NCBI GenBank assembly: GCA_964514105.1
Contig: CAZEPJ010000011.1
Span: forward strand, 1 to 64,000
Length of the DNA: 64,000 nucleotides
Source of the DNA: CAZEPJ01 sp964514105
GTDB taxonomy: Bacteria > Desulfobacterota > Desulfocorpusculales > Desulfocorpusculum
Reading direction: 5' to 3'
Shown in pieces: positions 16,966 through 25,935 of this stretch. The translations under genes were made by a program, and so were the position numbers. The number at the start of each line of letters is the position of its first letter. Position 1 is the stretch's first letter. The notes below the pieces were generated by a model, which saw only the letters and a list, made by a program, of their open reading frames with translations, ran no database searches and was not told the DNA's origin.

Positions 16966-17532
16966 ATGAAGCTGCTGGGCGTTTTGGGAAGCCCCCGGGT
17001 CGGTGGGAACAGCGACATCCTTCTGGAGGAGGCCCTGGACGGGGCCCGGGAGGCGGGGGCGCAGGTGGAGAAGCTCGTCCTTGCCAAGAAGAAGATCCGG
17101 GGATGCCTCGACTGCACCAAGTGCAACGAGACCGGGCTGTGCGTCCTCAAGGACGATATGCCCGCCATCCACGGCCTCATCCTGGAGGCGGACTGCATCG
17201 TCCACAGTGCGCCCGTCTATTTCTGGTCCATGACCAGCCAGATGAAGGCCTATCTGGATCGATGGTGCGCCTTCTTCGACGCCAACTGGCGGTGGCAGCC
17301 CCAGTACAAGGCGCGGATGAAGGGCAAGCGCCTGGGCCTCATCACCGTCTGCGGAGACCCCAACGTCCACACCGGGGACCCCATCATGCACAGCTTCAAG
17401 ACCCTGTGCGAGTACGCGGGCCTCGCCTGGATGGGGGTGGTGCAGGCCTCGGCGTCGGCCAAGGGGGAGATCGCCGGGGATCGGGCCGCCCGGGAGGCTG
17501 CCCGCGCCCTGGGACGCTCCTGCGTCCTGTGA
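16966..17532 (+). CDS. Iron-sulfur flavoprotein-like NAD(P)H-dependent FMN reductase
   Basis: 188 residues. The flavodoxin-like fold starts MKLLGVLGSPRVGGNSDILL with the FMN phosphate loop. GCLDCTKCNETGLC gives a compact C-x2-C-x2-C-x5-C motif as in archaeal Isf-type proteins, which bind a 4Fe-4S cluster. SAPVYFWSMTSQMKAYLDR is the family isoalloxazine loop. It is probably a soluble electron-transfer or oxygen-detoxifying reductase. AAGGAGG lies upstream of ATG 16966. Confidence 0.87.
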   Translation: MKLLGVLGSPRVGGNSDILLEEALDGAREAGAQVEKLVLAKKKIRGCLDCTKCNETGLCVLKDDMPAIHGLILEADCIVHSAPVYFWSMTSQMKAYLDRWCAFFDANWRWQPQYKARMKGKRLGLITVCGDPNVHTGDPIMHSFKTLCEYAGLAWMGVVQASASAKGEIAGDRAAREAARALGRSCVL

Positions 17533-17559
17533 CTCCCCGGGTCCCCGGCACCGGGGGTC
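17531..17559. terminator. Hairpin between convergent genes
   Basis: GAC-T-CCCCGG (17531-17540) pairs with CCGGGGGTC (17551-17559), leaving one bulged T. It overlaps the stops of both the flavoprotein gene and the MFS gene. No U-tract is present. Confidence 0.4.
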
Positions 17560-18787
17560 AGGCCGGGGTGGAGGGGGAGCGACGACCGGAGGGGAGGCCC
17601 AGGCCCAGCAGCACGGCCACCAGCAGGCACAGGGTCTGGATACGCAGGGCCTGGATGGGTCCGACGTGGTCCGCCAGGGCGCCGATGGGGGTCACCAGCA
17701 GCCCCCCCAGGCCCCAGGCCAACCCCAGGATGAGGGAAGAGGCCGTGGCCACGGCCCCGGGGGCCAGCCTTTGGGCCAGGGACACGCTCACCGGGGCGCT
17801 GGCCAGGAGCCAGAACCCTCCCAGCATGAGCAGAACGGTGCCCCAGAATCCCGGCGCCACGAGGGCCAGCTCCAGGGTGGGAAATGCCAGGGCCAGGGAC
17901 CCGACGATGACCGCCCTGGCCTCCAGGCGATCGGACAACCACCCGCCCGCGATGCCGCCCATGGCCCCGCCCAGGAGAAAAAGGGAGACCATGGCCCCGG
18001 TGGCCAATGGGGAGAGCCCCTGGCGGGTGAAGATGATGGGCAGAAAGGTGAAAAAGGCGAAATAGGCGAGGCTGCGCAGGATGACCAGGAACCAGAGGCG
18101 CAGGAAGGGGCCCCGATTGCGCAGTAGCTGCTCCAACACCGCCCGCAGGGCCGGAGGTCGCCAGGTCGGGGCTCGAAACTGTTGGTCGCGGAACACGGCC
18201 CCGTAAATCCAGAGGGTGGCCAGGACGCCCAGGGGCAAGGAGACGAGGGTCCCGCCAGGGAGATCCCACACGGCGATGAGGGCCGTGGCCAGCAGGGGAC
18301 CCAGGGCGAAGCCCAGGTTGCCCGCGGCGGTGAACAGGCTCATGGCGAGTCCCCGCCTGGGCCCGGCGTACTGGGTGACGGCCGCGGCCCCCTGAGGATG
18401 AAAGGCCGACCGCGCCGTCCCCGACAGGACGAGGAGGCAGGCCAGCATGCCGTACCCCGTGGCCAGTCCCCAGCACGCCGTGGCCAGCCCCACGCATGCA
18501 GGCGCCAGGAGCGTCATCCAGGGCCGGCGCATGCGGTCCCCCCAGTAGCCGAACAACGGCTGGGAGAGGCCGTCGGCCATGTTGATGATGGAGGCCAGAC
18601 TCCCCACCAGGGCAAGGCTCAGATCCAGGCGATGGGCGAAGATGGGCAGGAGGGGTGCCAGGAAGGCGGCATAGGTGTCCACGATACCGTGTCCCACGGC
18701 CACGGAGAGGACGGGCATGGGGGAGAAAGCCCTCCCCGCAAGCGGGTCCCCCCAAGGGGTCACGGTCTGCTTGAGCGGTTCAGTCAT
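17558..18787 (-). CDS. MFS transporter, fosmidomycin-resistance (Fsr)-like
   Basis: 409 residues and 12 predicted helices. The N-terminal VGHGIVDTYAAFLAPLLPIF and FGYWGDRMRRPWM (motif A) match the Fsr-like efflux branch, as does FHPQGAAAVTQYAGPRRGLA. It would export small molecules by proton antiport. Its ATG overlaps the FecR gene stop by 8 bp (ATGACTGA), so the two are translationally coupled. The substrate is unknown. Confidence 0.88.
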   Translation of the reverse strand: MTEPLKQTVTPWGDPLAGRAFSPMPVLSVAVGHGIVDTYAAFLAPLLPIFAHRLDLSLALVGSLASIINMADGLSQPLFGYWGDRMRRPWMTLLAPACVGLATACWGLATGYGMLACLLVLSGTARSAFHPQGAAAVTQYAGPRRGLAMSLFTAAGNLGFALGPLLATALIAVWDLPGGTLVSLPLGVLATLWIYGAVFRDQQFRAPTWRPPALRAVLEQLLRNRGPFLRLWFLVILRSLAYFAFFTFLPIIFTRQGLSPLATGAMVSLFLLGGAMGGIAGGWLSDRLEARAVIVGSLALAFPTLELALVAPGFWGTVLLMLGGFWLLASAPVSVSLAQRLAPGAVATASSLILGLAWGLGGLLVTPIGALADHVGPIQALRIQTLCLLVAVLLGLGLPSGRRSPSTPA

Positions 18788-19667
18788 AATGGTCGCGGGA
18801 GCGTTCCTGCTTGGGTTCGGCCGGGTCTCGGATGAGCGGCTCGTCGACGCCGTGACGGTCCGGGCGCATGCGGGGGGGCGGCTCCACGCCGGGCTTCCCC
18901 CCGCCCTTGGACGGGTCGGCGCGGATCCGGAACTCGGTCCTGAGCCCGAGGACCTCGCCGGGGTCCACCGCCTCCAAGACCATGGGTTGATGGGGCACGA
19001 CCATCGTCTTGGTCATGGCCGCCAGGTCCAGGGTCTGACCGGTGGATTGATTGAGGACCTCCAAGCCGCCGCCCAGGCAGAAGACCGCCAAGGGGCCCAT
19101 CATTCGGATGACGCCCTCGGTACCCCGCACCCCGACCACGGCCGTGGACGTCCGGAAAAGGACATCCGGCTTGCGGTCCGCCAAGAAGCGGGTGACCAGG
19201 AAGCGGACCTTGCCGCCCAGGACGTCCAGGAGGGCCCTGCGCTCTTTGGCCTCCCTGCGGAAGACGAACCGGGTGATCTCCATCTCGCTTCGGGTCCCCA
19301 GGACCACCATGGTGTCGTCCACGAAGAGGATCTGCACCTTGCCGTCCTCGCCGGTGCGGATGCGGTCCCCCGGAAACAGATCCTGCCCCAGACGGGCCCC
19401 GGAAAAGGCCGTCTGGCCGGCCCGGAGCACATCCACCGCCCCCTCCATGGGGCCGAGGACGGCCACGGCCTCCGGGTGCCCCTGGGCCCGGCAAGACCTG
19501 TCCCACAGCAGGAGTGCCAGCAAGAGCACGACGGGCAACAGGCCATGGGCGACGTGCAACAGGGGACGGGCGCCCCCGGCCCCACGGCCGCAAGGAGGAC
19601 AGGGGTGCAGGCCAACACCCGTGCCGAGCCGGTTCGCCCCACGGCGACGGAGACGTTTCGTCCTCAT
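18780..19667 (-). CDS. FecR domain protein, membrane-anchored or secreted
   Basis: 295 residues. A long basic N-terminus precedes a hydrophobic segment (about residues 37-56, LLPVVLLLALLLWD). The FecR domain follows: LGQDLFPGDRIRTGEDGKVQ and VVGVRGTEGVIRMMG. The Pro/Arg-rich C-terminus is probably disordered. FecR domains sense or scaffold in the periplasm. No sigma factor or TonB receptor is nearby, so an iron-signalling role is not supported. ATG 19667 has a modest GAGGG site. It is coupled to the downstream MFS gene. Confidence 0.8.
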   Translation of the reverse strand: MRTKRLRRRGANRLGTGVGLHPCPPCGRGAGGARPLLHVAHGLLPVVLLLALLLWDRSCRAQGHPEAVAVLGPMEGAVDVLRAGQTAFSGARLGQDLFPGDRIRTGEDGKVQILFVDDTMVVLGTRSEMEITRFVFRREAKERRALLDVLGGKVRFLVTRFLADRKPDVLFRTSTAVVGVRGTEGVIRMMGPLAVFCLGGGLEVLNQSTGQTLDLAAMTKTMVVPHQPMVLEAVDPGEVLGLRTEFRIRADPSKGGGKPGVEPPPRMRPDRHGVDEPLIRDPAEPKQERSRDHYD

Positions 19668-19887
19668 GACCCTCGGACGGCCCAGGGATGAGACCCCGGG
19701 ACCCCGGACCTGCGGGATGGTATCCTCGGGCTGCGGGCATGTCAAGTCGGCGGGCAGGAAACGGGGGCCGGAGGGCAGGGAACAGCGGGTCGCAGGCAAC
19801 GGACAAGCATGGCCCGGGCGGGTCAGTGGCATTGCGGGGCGCGATATGCTAAGAGAGGGAGACGCGGGGATGAGGAGGAGACAGGGG

Positions 19888-20703
19888 ATGGATCCGCCGG
19901 AGGGACACCTGGAGGCGTTGGTCGAGAGGGTGCGGGCACTGGGGAGGGTGGCCATGGCCGCCCTGGGACGGGCGGCCTTCTCGTTCAAGGAAGATGGGAC
20001 ATACGTCACGGAGATGGACCGGCGGGTGGAGTCCGAACTGCGGGCCTTCCTCCACGGGCGGTTCCCTGGCTGCCGCGTCCTGGGGGAGGAGGACGGGTTC
20101 ACGGGCCCGGCCGACTCCCCGGCCGTCTGGGTGGTGGACCCCATCGACGGGACCTCCAATTATACCGCGGGCCTTCCGCTATGGGCCCTCTCCGTGGGGC
20201 TCCTCCGGGACGGTCTGCCGCAGTGGGGCTGCGTGTATATCCCCTTGCTGGAGCAGATGTACGTCGCTTCCCGGGGAAGGGGCGCCATTTGCAACGGCCG
20301 GCCCGCAACCCCCCTGCAGCGGGAGGAGATGATCCGCGAGGACATCCTGGGGATCACCTCCGACGGCGTGAAACGCTACGACTACCGCATCCCCCAGAAG
20401 ATCCGGGCCATGGGGAGCGCGGCGGCTCAGGCGGTCTTCGTGGCCGGCGGACACTACGTGGGGTACTTCCTGGACGACTGGCACATCTGGGACATCGCCG
20501 CGGCCCTTCTCATCGCCCGGGAAGCCGGGGTCCTGGTCACCGGCATGGACGGAGGGCCCTTCGACCGGTTCGCGGAGGTGGACGCGCGCAAGGGCCCGCC
20601 GCTCCTGTTCGCCGTGAGGGGGATACACGCCCGCCTCCTGTCCCTCATCGTCCCCAGGGGGCCCCGGCCCCAAGAGCGAGGCGCGGGGGGGAGGACGCTG
20701 TGA
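19888..20703 (+). CDS. Inositol monophosphatase family protein
   Basis: 271 residues. The Mg2+-dependent phosphatase motifs are present: GEEDG, WVVDPIDGTSNYTAGLP (metal ligands Asp-Ile-Asp) and HIWDIAAALLIAREAGV. Substrates in this family include inositol phosphates, fructose-1,6-bisphosphate and PAP, and cannot be told apart here. ATG 19888 sits 7 bp from GAGGAGGAG; ATG 19870 is an alternative. The stop overlaps the next gene's GTG (GTGA). Confidence 0.9.
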   Translation: MDPPEGHLEALVERVRALGRVAMAALGRAAFSFKEDGTYVTEMDRRVESELRAFLHGRFPGCRVLGEEDGFTGPADSPAVWVVDPIDGTSNYTAGLPLWALSVGLLRDGLPQWGCVYIPLLEQMYVASRGRGAICNGRPATPLQREEMIREDILGITSDGVKRYDYRIPQKIRAMGSAAAQAVFVAGGHYVGYFLDDWHIWDIAAALLIAREAGVLVTGMDGGPFDRFAEVDARKGPPLLFAVRGIHARLLSLIVPRGPRPQERGAGGRTL

Positions 20704-21278
20704 CGGGCGTGGCGGGGGAACTGTACGAGGGGCTGGTGGAGCGGGTGGACGCGTTTGTGGCCGGGGCCCGCGAGGCGCACGGGACGTTGATGCGCTGCGG
20801 GCCCGGGTGCGCCGCCTGCTGCCGGGCGACCGTCCGGGTGTTTCCGGTGGAGGCGTGGCATGTGGCGCGCCGAATGGGCTCTCTGGGCCCCCCGGGGCCG
20901 GGCCCCTTTCCGGCCCGGAGGGGCCGGCGCGGCCCCTGCGCGGCCCTGGAGGGCGACCGGTGCCTCATCTACCCGCTGCGGCCCGTCATCTGCCGAACCC
21001 AGGGGCATCTGCTCTGGGTGCGTGAGGCCGGCGGGGAGCGGCGGATTCGCCACTGCGAGCTCAACTTCCGTCCGTCGGGCCGGGAGCCCATCCGACTCAA
21101 GGGGGACTGGGTCCTGGATCTGGAGTCCCTCAACGAGGCCCTGGTCCGGGTCAATCTCGCCTTTGTCCGGGCGTGGGAGGCGGGCGGGGGGGAGAAGCTC
21201 CCCCAACGGGTTCCCATCGGGCATTTCCTCCAGGGCCCCCGGGGAGAGGCCGACGAGGGCCTTGTGCGCAACGGTTGA
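20700..21278 (+). CDS. YkgJ-type cysteine cluster protein
   Basis: 192 residues from GTG 20700, overlapping the phosphatase stop, with GGGAGGAC upstream. RCGPGCAACCRATVRVFPVEA and the later C-x(n)-RPVICR motif (LEGDRCLIYPLRPVICRTQG) are the CxxxCxxCC signature family thought to bind zinc or an iron-sulfur cluster. The function is not known. Coupling to the inositol-phosphatase gene suggests co-expression. Confidence 0.85.
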   Translation: MTGVAGELYEGLVERVDAFVAGAREAHGTLMRCGPGCAACCRATVRVFPVEAWHVARRMGSLGPPGPGPFPARRGRRGPCAALEGDRCLIYPLRPVICRTQGHLLWVREAGGERRIRHCELNFRPSGREPIRLKGDWVLDLESLNEALVRVNLAFVRAWEAGGGEKLPQRVPIGHFLQGPRGEADEGLVRNG

Positions 21279-21360
21279 TTCTCGCGGCCCTTTGGTATAT
21301 CCTTCGTGGCATTTCCCGATTTCGATCTCAGGTGTGATCCCGGATTCAGGAGCGTCGGGC

Positions 21361-22557
21361 ATGGCCACGGCCTTTGTGGATGGATGCGTTTTCGTGGGGG
21401 ACGGTCGCGTGCTGGAGCGGGCCACCGTCCTGGTGGAGGGGGACCGCATCGCCAAGGTGTCCAGGGGGGCCGTGTCCCTTCCCCGGGGCGCCAGGAAGGT
21501 CCCCCTGGACGGATGCGTCCTGTTTCCCGGTTTCATCGACGCCCATATCCATATCTGTCTGGACGGCAGCCCGGACCCCATGGCTGTCCTGGATCGGACC
21601 TCGGATCCCACACTGGCCCTGCGGGCAGCGGACCTGGCCCGGCGGACCCTCTTGGCGGGGGTCACCAGCGTCCGGGACATGGGGGGGAAAAACGGGGTGG
21701 ATCTGGCCATCCGGGACGCCATCGGCTCGGGTCTGATTCCCGGCCCCCGCATGCTGGCCAGCGCCAGGCCCGTGGTCATGACGGGGGGGCACGGGTGGCA
21801 GATGGCCCGGGAGGCCGACGGACCGCACGAGGTGAGAAAGGCCGCGCGGGAGCAGATCAAGGCCGGGGCGGACCTGGTCAAACTCATGGCCACCGGCGGG
21901 GTCATGACCCCCGGGGTGGAGCCGGGAAGCGCCCAGTTCACCGAGGAGGAGCTTCGGGCCGGGATAGAGGAGGCGCGCAAGGCGGGGCGCCGCACGGCCA
22001 CCCATGCCCAGGGGGCCCAGGGGATCCTCAACGCCCTGCGGGCCGGCATCGACAGCATCGAGCACGGCTTCTACCTCACCGAGGAGGCCATGGACCTGAT
22101 GGTGAAGCGGGGGGTCCACTACGTCCCCACCCTCTCGGCCCTGTACCACATCGAGACTCGGGGGGTGGAGGCGGGGATCCCGGCCTTCGCCGTGGAGAAG
22201 ACCCTGCGCATCAAGTCCGCCCACCTGGACAGCGTGAGGCGGGCCCGGGAGGCCGGGGTGCAGATCGCCATGGGGACCGACGCGGGGACCCCCTTCAACC
22301 TCCACGGCGGGAACCTCAAGGAGGCGGAATTGCTGGTGGAGATGGGCGGTTTCTCGCCCCTGGAGGCCCTGCGGGCGGGCACGCAGGTTGCGGCCGGGGT
22401 GCTGGGATGGGAGGATCGCCTGGGCACGGTGGAGGCGGGGAAGCTGGCGGACCTGGTGGTGGCGGCCGGGGATCCGCTGGGGGAGATCGCCTCTTTGCAG
22501 CGTCCCGAGTCCGTCCGGATGGTGATGAAGGGCGGGCGGATGGTCAAGGACGCGTAG
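21361..22557 (+). CDS. Amidohydrolase, imidazolonepropionase/prolidase-like (COG1228)
   Basis: 398 residues, metal-dependent TIM-barrel amidohydrolase. Ligands seen are the HxH in DAHIHICL, the carboxylated Lys in LVKLMATGGVM, His in RRTATHAQGAQG, His in SIEHGFYL and Asp in GTDAGTPFNLHGG. Characterised relatives cleave L-Xaa-Pro or L-Xaa-Arg/Lys dipeptides. It lies directly before a dipeptide ABC importer, which supports a cytoplasmic dipeptidase role (inference). CAGGAGC precedes ATG 21361. Confidence 0.9.
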   Translation: MATAFVDGCVFVGDGRVLERATVLVEGDRIAKVSRGAVSLPRGARKVPLDGCVLFPGFIDAHIHICLDGSPDPMAVLDRTSDPTLALRAADLARRTLLAGVTSVRDMGGKNGVDLAIRDAIGSGLIPGPRMLASARPVVMTGGHGWQMAREADGPHEVRKAAREQIKAGADLVKLMATGGVMTPGVEPGSAQFTEEELRAGIEEARKAGRRTATHAQGAQGILNALRAGIDSIEHGFYLTEEAMDLMVKRGVHYVPTLSALYHIETRGVEAGIPAFAVEKTLRIKSAHLDSVRRAREAGVQIAMGTDAGTPFNLHGGNLKEAELLVEMGGFSPLEALRAGTQVAAGVLGWEDRLGTVEAGKLADLVVAAGDPLGEIASLQRPESVRMVMKGGRMVKDA

Positions 22558-22594
22558 GAGACGACCCACTCAAATTTCCACAAGGAGGTGCGGC

Positions 22595-24154
22595 ATGTCG
22601 AGGATCCGGAGTTGGGCCAGATGGGCGGCGCTGGCGGGGGCCATGTTCCTTCTTCTGGGAGGAGGTCCGAGCATCGCCCGGGCGCAGGACGACATCAAGG
22701 AACTGGTCATCGGCATCGGCGTCGATGCCGACACCCTCAACCCCCAGGAGCAGACCACATCCCTCTTCATGAACATGTGCGATTTCTTCTACGACACCCT
22801 CTTCTTCCAGACCCCGGACGCCAAACTGGAGCCGCGGCTGGCCGAGAAATACGACGTCTCTCCGGACGGACTGACGTACACGGTCAAGCTCCGGGCCGGG
22901 GTGAAGTTCAGCGACGGCACGCCCCTGAACGCCGCGATCATGAAGCAGACCATGGACCGCATCCTGGATCCCAAGCTGCGCGTCCCCCTGCGCTACTACG
23001 TCTCCATGGTGGAGGGGGCCACCGTCATCGACGATCTCACCTTCCAGCTCAAACTCAAGTACGCCTTCGCGCCCTTCGCGTACGCCATGTCCACGGCCCT
23101 GTTTTCACCCATCTCGCCCAAGGCGCTGGAGCAGTTCGGCGAGGATGTTCGCCAGAAGCCGGTGGGCGCGGGACCGTACCTGCTCAAGGAGTGGGTCAAG
23201 GGCGATCGAATCGTGATGGTGAGAAACGACGCGTACTGGGGCAAGAAGCCCACCGTGGCCCAGATGACCTGGAAGATCGTTCCCGAGACCGCCACCCGCG
23301 AGGCCATGCTCCGGGCGGGCCAGCTCCACATCTGCTACAAGCCCTCCCCGGCCAACGTGGCGGCCCTCAAGGCCGATCCGGCCATCACGGTGGACATGCC
23401 CCTGGACACCCGGACGATCTTCATGGGGCTCAACACCCAGAAGGGGGTGACCACCAACAAGCTGGTCCGCCAGGCGTTCAACTATGCCGTGGACAAGAAG
23501 GCCATCGTGAGCAAGATCCTCTTCGATACGGGCGTGATGATGGAGGGGCCCGTGTCGCCCATCATGCACGGCTACGCCAAGATGGACAAGCAGTACGACT
23601 ACAACCCGGAGAAGGCCAAGGAGCTTCTCAAGCAGGCCAATTTCGACTTCTCCAAGACCGTGCAGATGCGCACCCCCCAGGGGCGGTACAACTTCGACAA
23701 GCAGGTCTCCGAGTACGTGCAGTCCGCCCTCCAGGCCATCGGGGTCAAGACCGAGCTCCGGACCTACGACTGGCCCACGTACGTGGCGGGCCTCCAGAAG
23801 CCCATCGCCGAGACCGAGCTGGAGGTCTTCCTCCTGGGCTGGGGGCCGTTCGTCATGGATGCGGACTACGGCCTCTACGGGCAGTTCCACAGCAGCGTCA
23901 ATCCGCCCAAGGGGCTGGGCTCGGCCTTCTACGCCAACCCCGAGTTTGACAAGCTCATGGACCAGAGTCGCCAGGAGCAAGATGTGGAGAAACGGAAGGC
24001 CCTCCTCAAGAAGGCCTCGGAGATGGTATGGGACGACTGCCCGTGGATCTGGCTTCACACGGAGAAGTTCCTCATCGCGTACAGCAGCAAGATCAAGGGG
24101 CTGATCGTGACGCCCATCGAGACCTTCTACCCCACGTACGTGACCATGAAGTGA
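22595..24154 (+). CDS. Peptide ABC transporter binding protein, family 5 (copy 1)
   Basis: 519 residues. The signal peptide (1-30, ending SIARAQ) is followed by a DppA/OppA-type SBP_bac_5 domain: ADTLNPQEQTT, YTVKLRAGVKFSDGTPLNA, VGAGPYLLKEWVKGDRIV. It would bind peptides or similar cationic ligands in the periplasm. It is closely similar to copy 2 at 24286; 67 bp are identical. A stable hairpin lies after the stop. AAGGAGG precedes ATG 22595. Confidence 0.94.
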   Translation: MSRIRSWARWAALAGAMFLLLGGGPSIARAQDDIKELVIGIGVDADTLNPQEQTTSLFMNMCDFFYDTLFFQTPDAKLEPRLAEKYDVSPDGLTYTVKLRAGVKFSDGTPLNAAIMKQTMDRILDPKLRVPLRYYVSMVEGATVIDDLTFQLKLKYAFAPFAYAMSTALFSPISPKALEQFGEDVRQKPVGAGPYLLKEWVKGDRIVMVRNDAYWGKKPTVAQMTWKIVPETATREAMLRAGQLHICYKPSPANVAALKADPAITVDMPLDTRTIFMGLNTQKGVTTNKLVRQAFNYAVDKKAIVSKILFDTGVMMEGPVSPIMHGYAKMDKQYDYNPEKAKELLKQANFDFSKTVQMRTPQGRYNFDKQVSEYVQSALQAIGVKTELRTYDWPTYVAGLQKPIAETELEVFLLGWGPFVMDADYGLYGQFHSSVNPPKGLGSAFYANPEFDKLMDQSRQEQDVEKRKALLKKASEMVWDDCPWIWLHTEKFLIAYSSKIKGLIVTPIETFYPTYVTMK

Positions 24155-24182
24155 GGGGCGCGAAGGCCGAGGCTGACGCGGA
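24138..24182 (+). repeat. 45-bp direct repeat, copy 1 (binding-protein 3' end)
   Basis: The last 17 bp of the coding region and 28 bp beyond the stop are identical to 25826-25870, the end of copy 2. Identity past the stop codon shows the whole gene with its 3' flank was duplicated in tandem or homogenised. Confidence 0.85.
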
Positions 24183-24215
24183 GCAACGGGAAGGGTTTTC
24201 CCGGATCGGCCGGGG

Positions 24216-24248
24216 TGGGCGCCTCGCCGGCATGGGGCGGGGCGCCCA
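24216..24248 (+). repeat. Strong hairpin after binding-protein copy 1
   Basis: A 13-bp stem with one G-T pair: 24216-24228 pairs with 24236-24248 around the loop GGCATGG. A smaller stem CGGGAA/TTCCCG lies at 24187-24203. It sits between the two binding-protein genes and probably stabilises the upstream mRNA or attenuates readthrough. Confidence 0.55.
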
Positions 24249-24285
24249 GCACCCATGTCCAACCAGCGCAGTACGGAGGAGCCAA

Positions 24286-25842
24286 ATGAGGGGAAGCACA
24301 GGACGGGCGGTGTTGGCCACAATGGCGGCGGCCTTTTGCCTGGCGTGGGGGGTGTCGGCGCCGCAGGCGGCCCGGGCCCAGATCAAGAACCTGACCATCG
24401 GCATCGGCATCGATGCGGACACCCTGAATCCCCAGGAACACACGACGACGCTCTGCCAGAACATCTCGGACCTGATCCACGACACCCTGTTTTTCGCCAC
24501 CCCGGATGGCAAGCTGGAGCCGAGGCTGGCCACCGAGTACAAGGTCTCGGAGGACGGCCTGACGTGGACCCTCAAGCTTCGACAGGGCGTCAAGTTCAGC
24601 GACGGCACCCCTTACAACGCCCAGGCCCAAAAGCTCGCGTTCGACCGCGCACTCGACCCCAAGCTGAAGGTGCCCCTTCGTTTCGCCATCTCCATGATTC
24701 AGGAATGCGTGATCGTCGACGACTACACCCTGGCGTTGAAGCTCAAGTACCCGTTCGCGCCGCTGGCTCAGACCCTGGCCATGACCATCGTGTCGCCCAT
24801 TTCCCCCAAGGCCATCGAGCAGTTCGGCGAAGACGTGCGTCAGAAGCCGGTGGGCCCCGGTCCCTACGTGCTCAAGGAGTGGGCAAAGGGGGACCGCATT
24901 GTCCTGGCGCGGAATGAGGGGTACTACGGGAAGAAACCGACTGTGGAGCAGATGACCTTCAAGATCGTCCCAGAGGTGGCCACCCGCGAGGCCATGCTCC
25001 GGGCGGGTCAGATCGACATCTGCTACAAGCCCTCCCCGGCCAACGTGGCGGCCCTCAAGGCCGATCCGGCCATCACGGTGGAGATGCCGTTGGATACACG
25101 GACCATCTTCATGGCGCTGCGAGGGGATCGCCCGCTCATGAAGGACAAGCGGGTCCGCCAGGCCTTCAACTACGCGGTGGACAAGAAGACCATCGTCAAG
25201 AAGGTCCTTTTTGACACGGCCCAACCCATGGACGGGACGGTCTCCCCCATCCTCTTCGGCTACGAGAGAATGGCGCCGCAGTACGAGTACGACAAGGAGA
25301 AGGCCAAGGAGTTGCTCAAGCAGGCCAACTGGGACTTCAGCAAGGTGGTGAAGATCGGGAGCCCTCAGGGCCGCTACCTGTTCGACAAGGAAGTAGCGGA
25401 GGCCATCCAGGCATACCTTCAGGACATCGGCGTGAAGACCGAGTTGCGGGTGTCCGACTGGCCCACTTTCATAGCGGCGTGCTACCTTCCCCTTGAGCGC
25501 TCGGAGTACGACATGGTCCTCCTGGGATGGGGCCCCCTGGTCTACGACGCGGATATGGCGCTATACGGCCAGTTCACGACGGCGGTGTACCCTCCCAAGG
25601 GATTGGGCTCGGCCTTTTACTCCAACCCCGAATACGACAAGATCATGGAAGAGAGCCGGATGGAGCAGAACGTGGAGAAACGCAAGGCCCTCCTCGTTCA
25701 GGGCTCCAAGATCATCTGGGAGGATTGCCCCTGGCTTTGGCTCCACGTGGAGAAGTTCGTGATCGCATATTCCAGCAAGATCAAGGGGATGATCGTCACG
25801 CCCACGGAGAAATTCTACCCCGAAAACGTGACCATGAAGTGA
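24286..25842 (+). CDS. Peptide ABC transporter binding protein, family 5 (copy 2)
   Basis: 518 residues. Signal peptide to about residue 32 (AARAQ), then the same SBP_bac_5 fold as copy 1, with shared blocks such as EQFGEDVRQKPVGPGPYVLK and CYKPSPANVAALKADPAI. Ligand-contact regions differ moderately, so the two copies may offer different peptide specificities to a single permease. GGAGG precedes ATG 24286. A 17-bp hairpin follows the stop. Confidence 0.94.
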   Translation: MRGSTGRAVLATMAAAFCLAWGVSAPQAARAQIKNLTIGIGIDADTLNPQEHTTTLCQNISDLIHDTLFFATPDGKLEPRLATEYKVSEDGLTWTLKLRQGVKFSDGTPYNAQAQKLAFDRALDPKLKVPLRFAISMIQECVIVDDYTLALKLKYPFAPLAQTLAMTIVSPISPKAIEQFGEDVRQKPVGPGPYVLKEWAKGDRIVLARNEGYYGKKPTVEQMTFKIVPEVATREAMLRAGQIDICYKPSPANVAALKADPAITVEMPLDTRTIFMALRGDRPLMKDKRVRQAFNYAVDKKTIVKKVLFDTAQPMDGTVSPILFGYERMAPQYEYDKEKAKELLKQANWDFSKVVKIGSPQGRYLFDKEVAEAIQAYLQDIGVKTELRVSDWPTFIAACYLPLERSEYDMVLLGWGPLVYDADMALYGQFTTAVYPPKGLGSAFYSNPEYDKIMEESRMEQNVEKRKALLVQGSKIIWEDCPWLWLHVEKFVIAYSSKIKGMIVTPTEKFYPENVTMK

Positions 25843-25870
25843 GGGGCGCGAAGGCCGAGGCTGACGCGGA
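25826..25870 (+). repeat. 45-bp direct repeat, copy 2 (binding-protein 3' end)
   Basis: Exact copy of 24138-24182, running from 17 bp before the end of the copy 2 gene to 28 bp beyond its stop. Confidence 0.85.
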
Positions 25871-25881
25871 AGACGGGAGAT

Positions 25882-25921
25882 TCCCTCCCCTCGATCCTGC
25901 CAAGAGGGTCGAGGGGAGGGA
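25882..25921 (+). repeat. 17-bp hairpin between binding protein and dppB
   Basis: A perfect 13-bp stem (25882-25894 with 25909-25921) is extended inward by TCCT/AGGG (25895-25898, 25905-25908; one G-T pair) to 17 bp around the loop GCCAAG. Only 14 bp separate it from the dppB start. There is no U-tract, so it more likely protects the binding-protein mRNA or dampens transcription into the permease than ends the operon. Confidence 0.6.
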
Positions 25922-25935
25922 TTAGAGCTGAACGG

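Noticed and set aside
18780..19667. FecR protein as part of a FecI/FecR iron-signalling system
   Set aside because: There is no ECF sigma factor or TonB-dependent receptor nearby, and it is coupled to an MFS exporter instead.
20700..21278. Gene read as C-terminal part of a 489-residue protein starting at 19809
   Set aside because: The upstream 297 codons are a shadow of the inositol monophosphatase gene; GTG 20700 with its own ribosome site is the true start.
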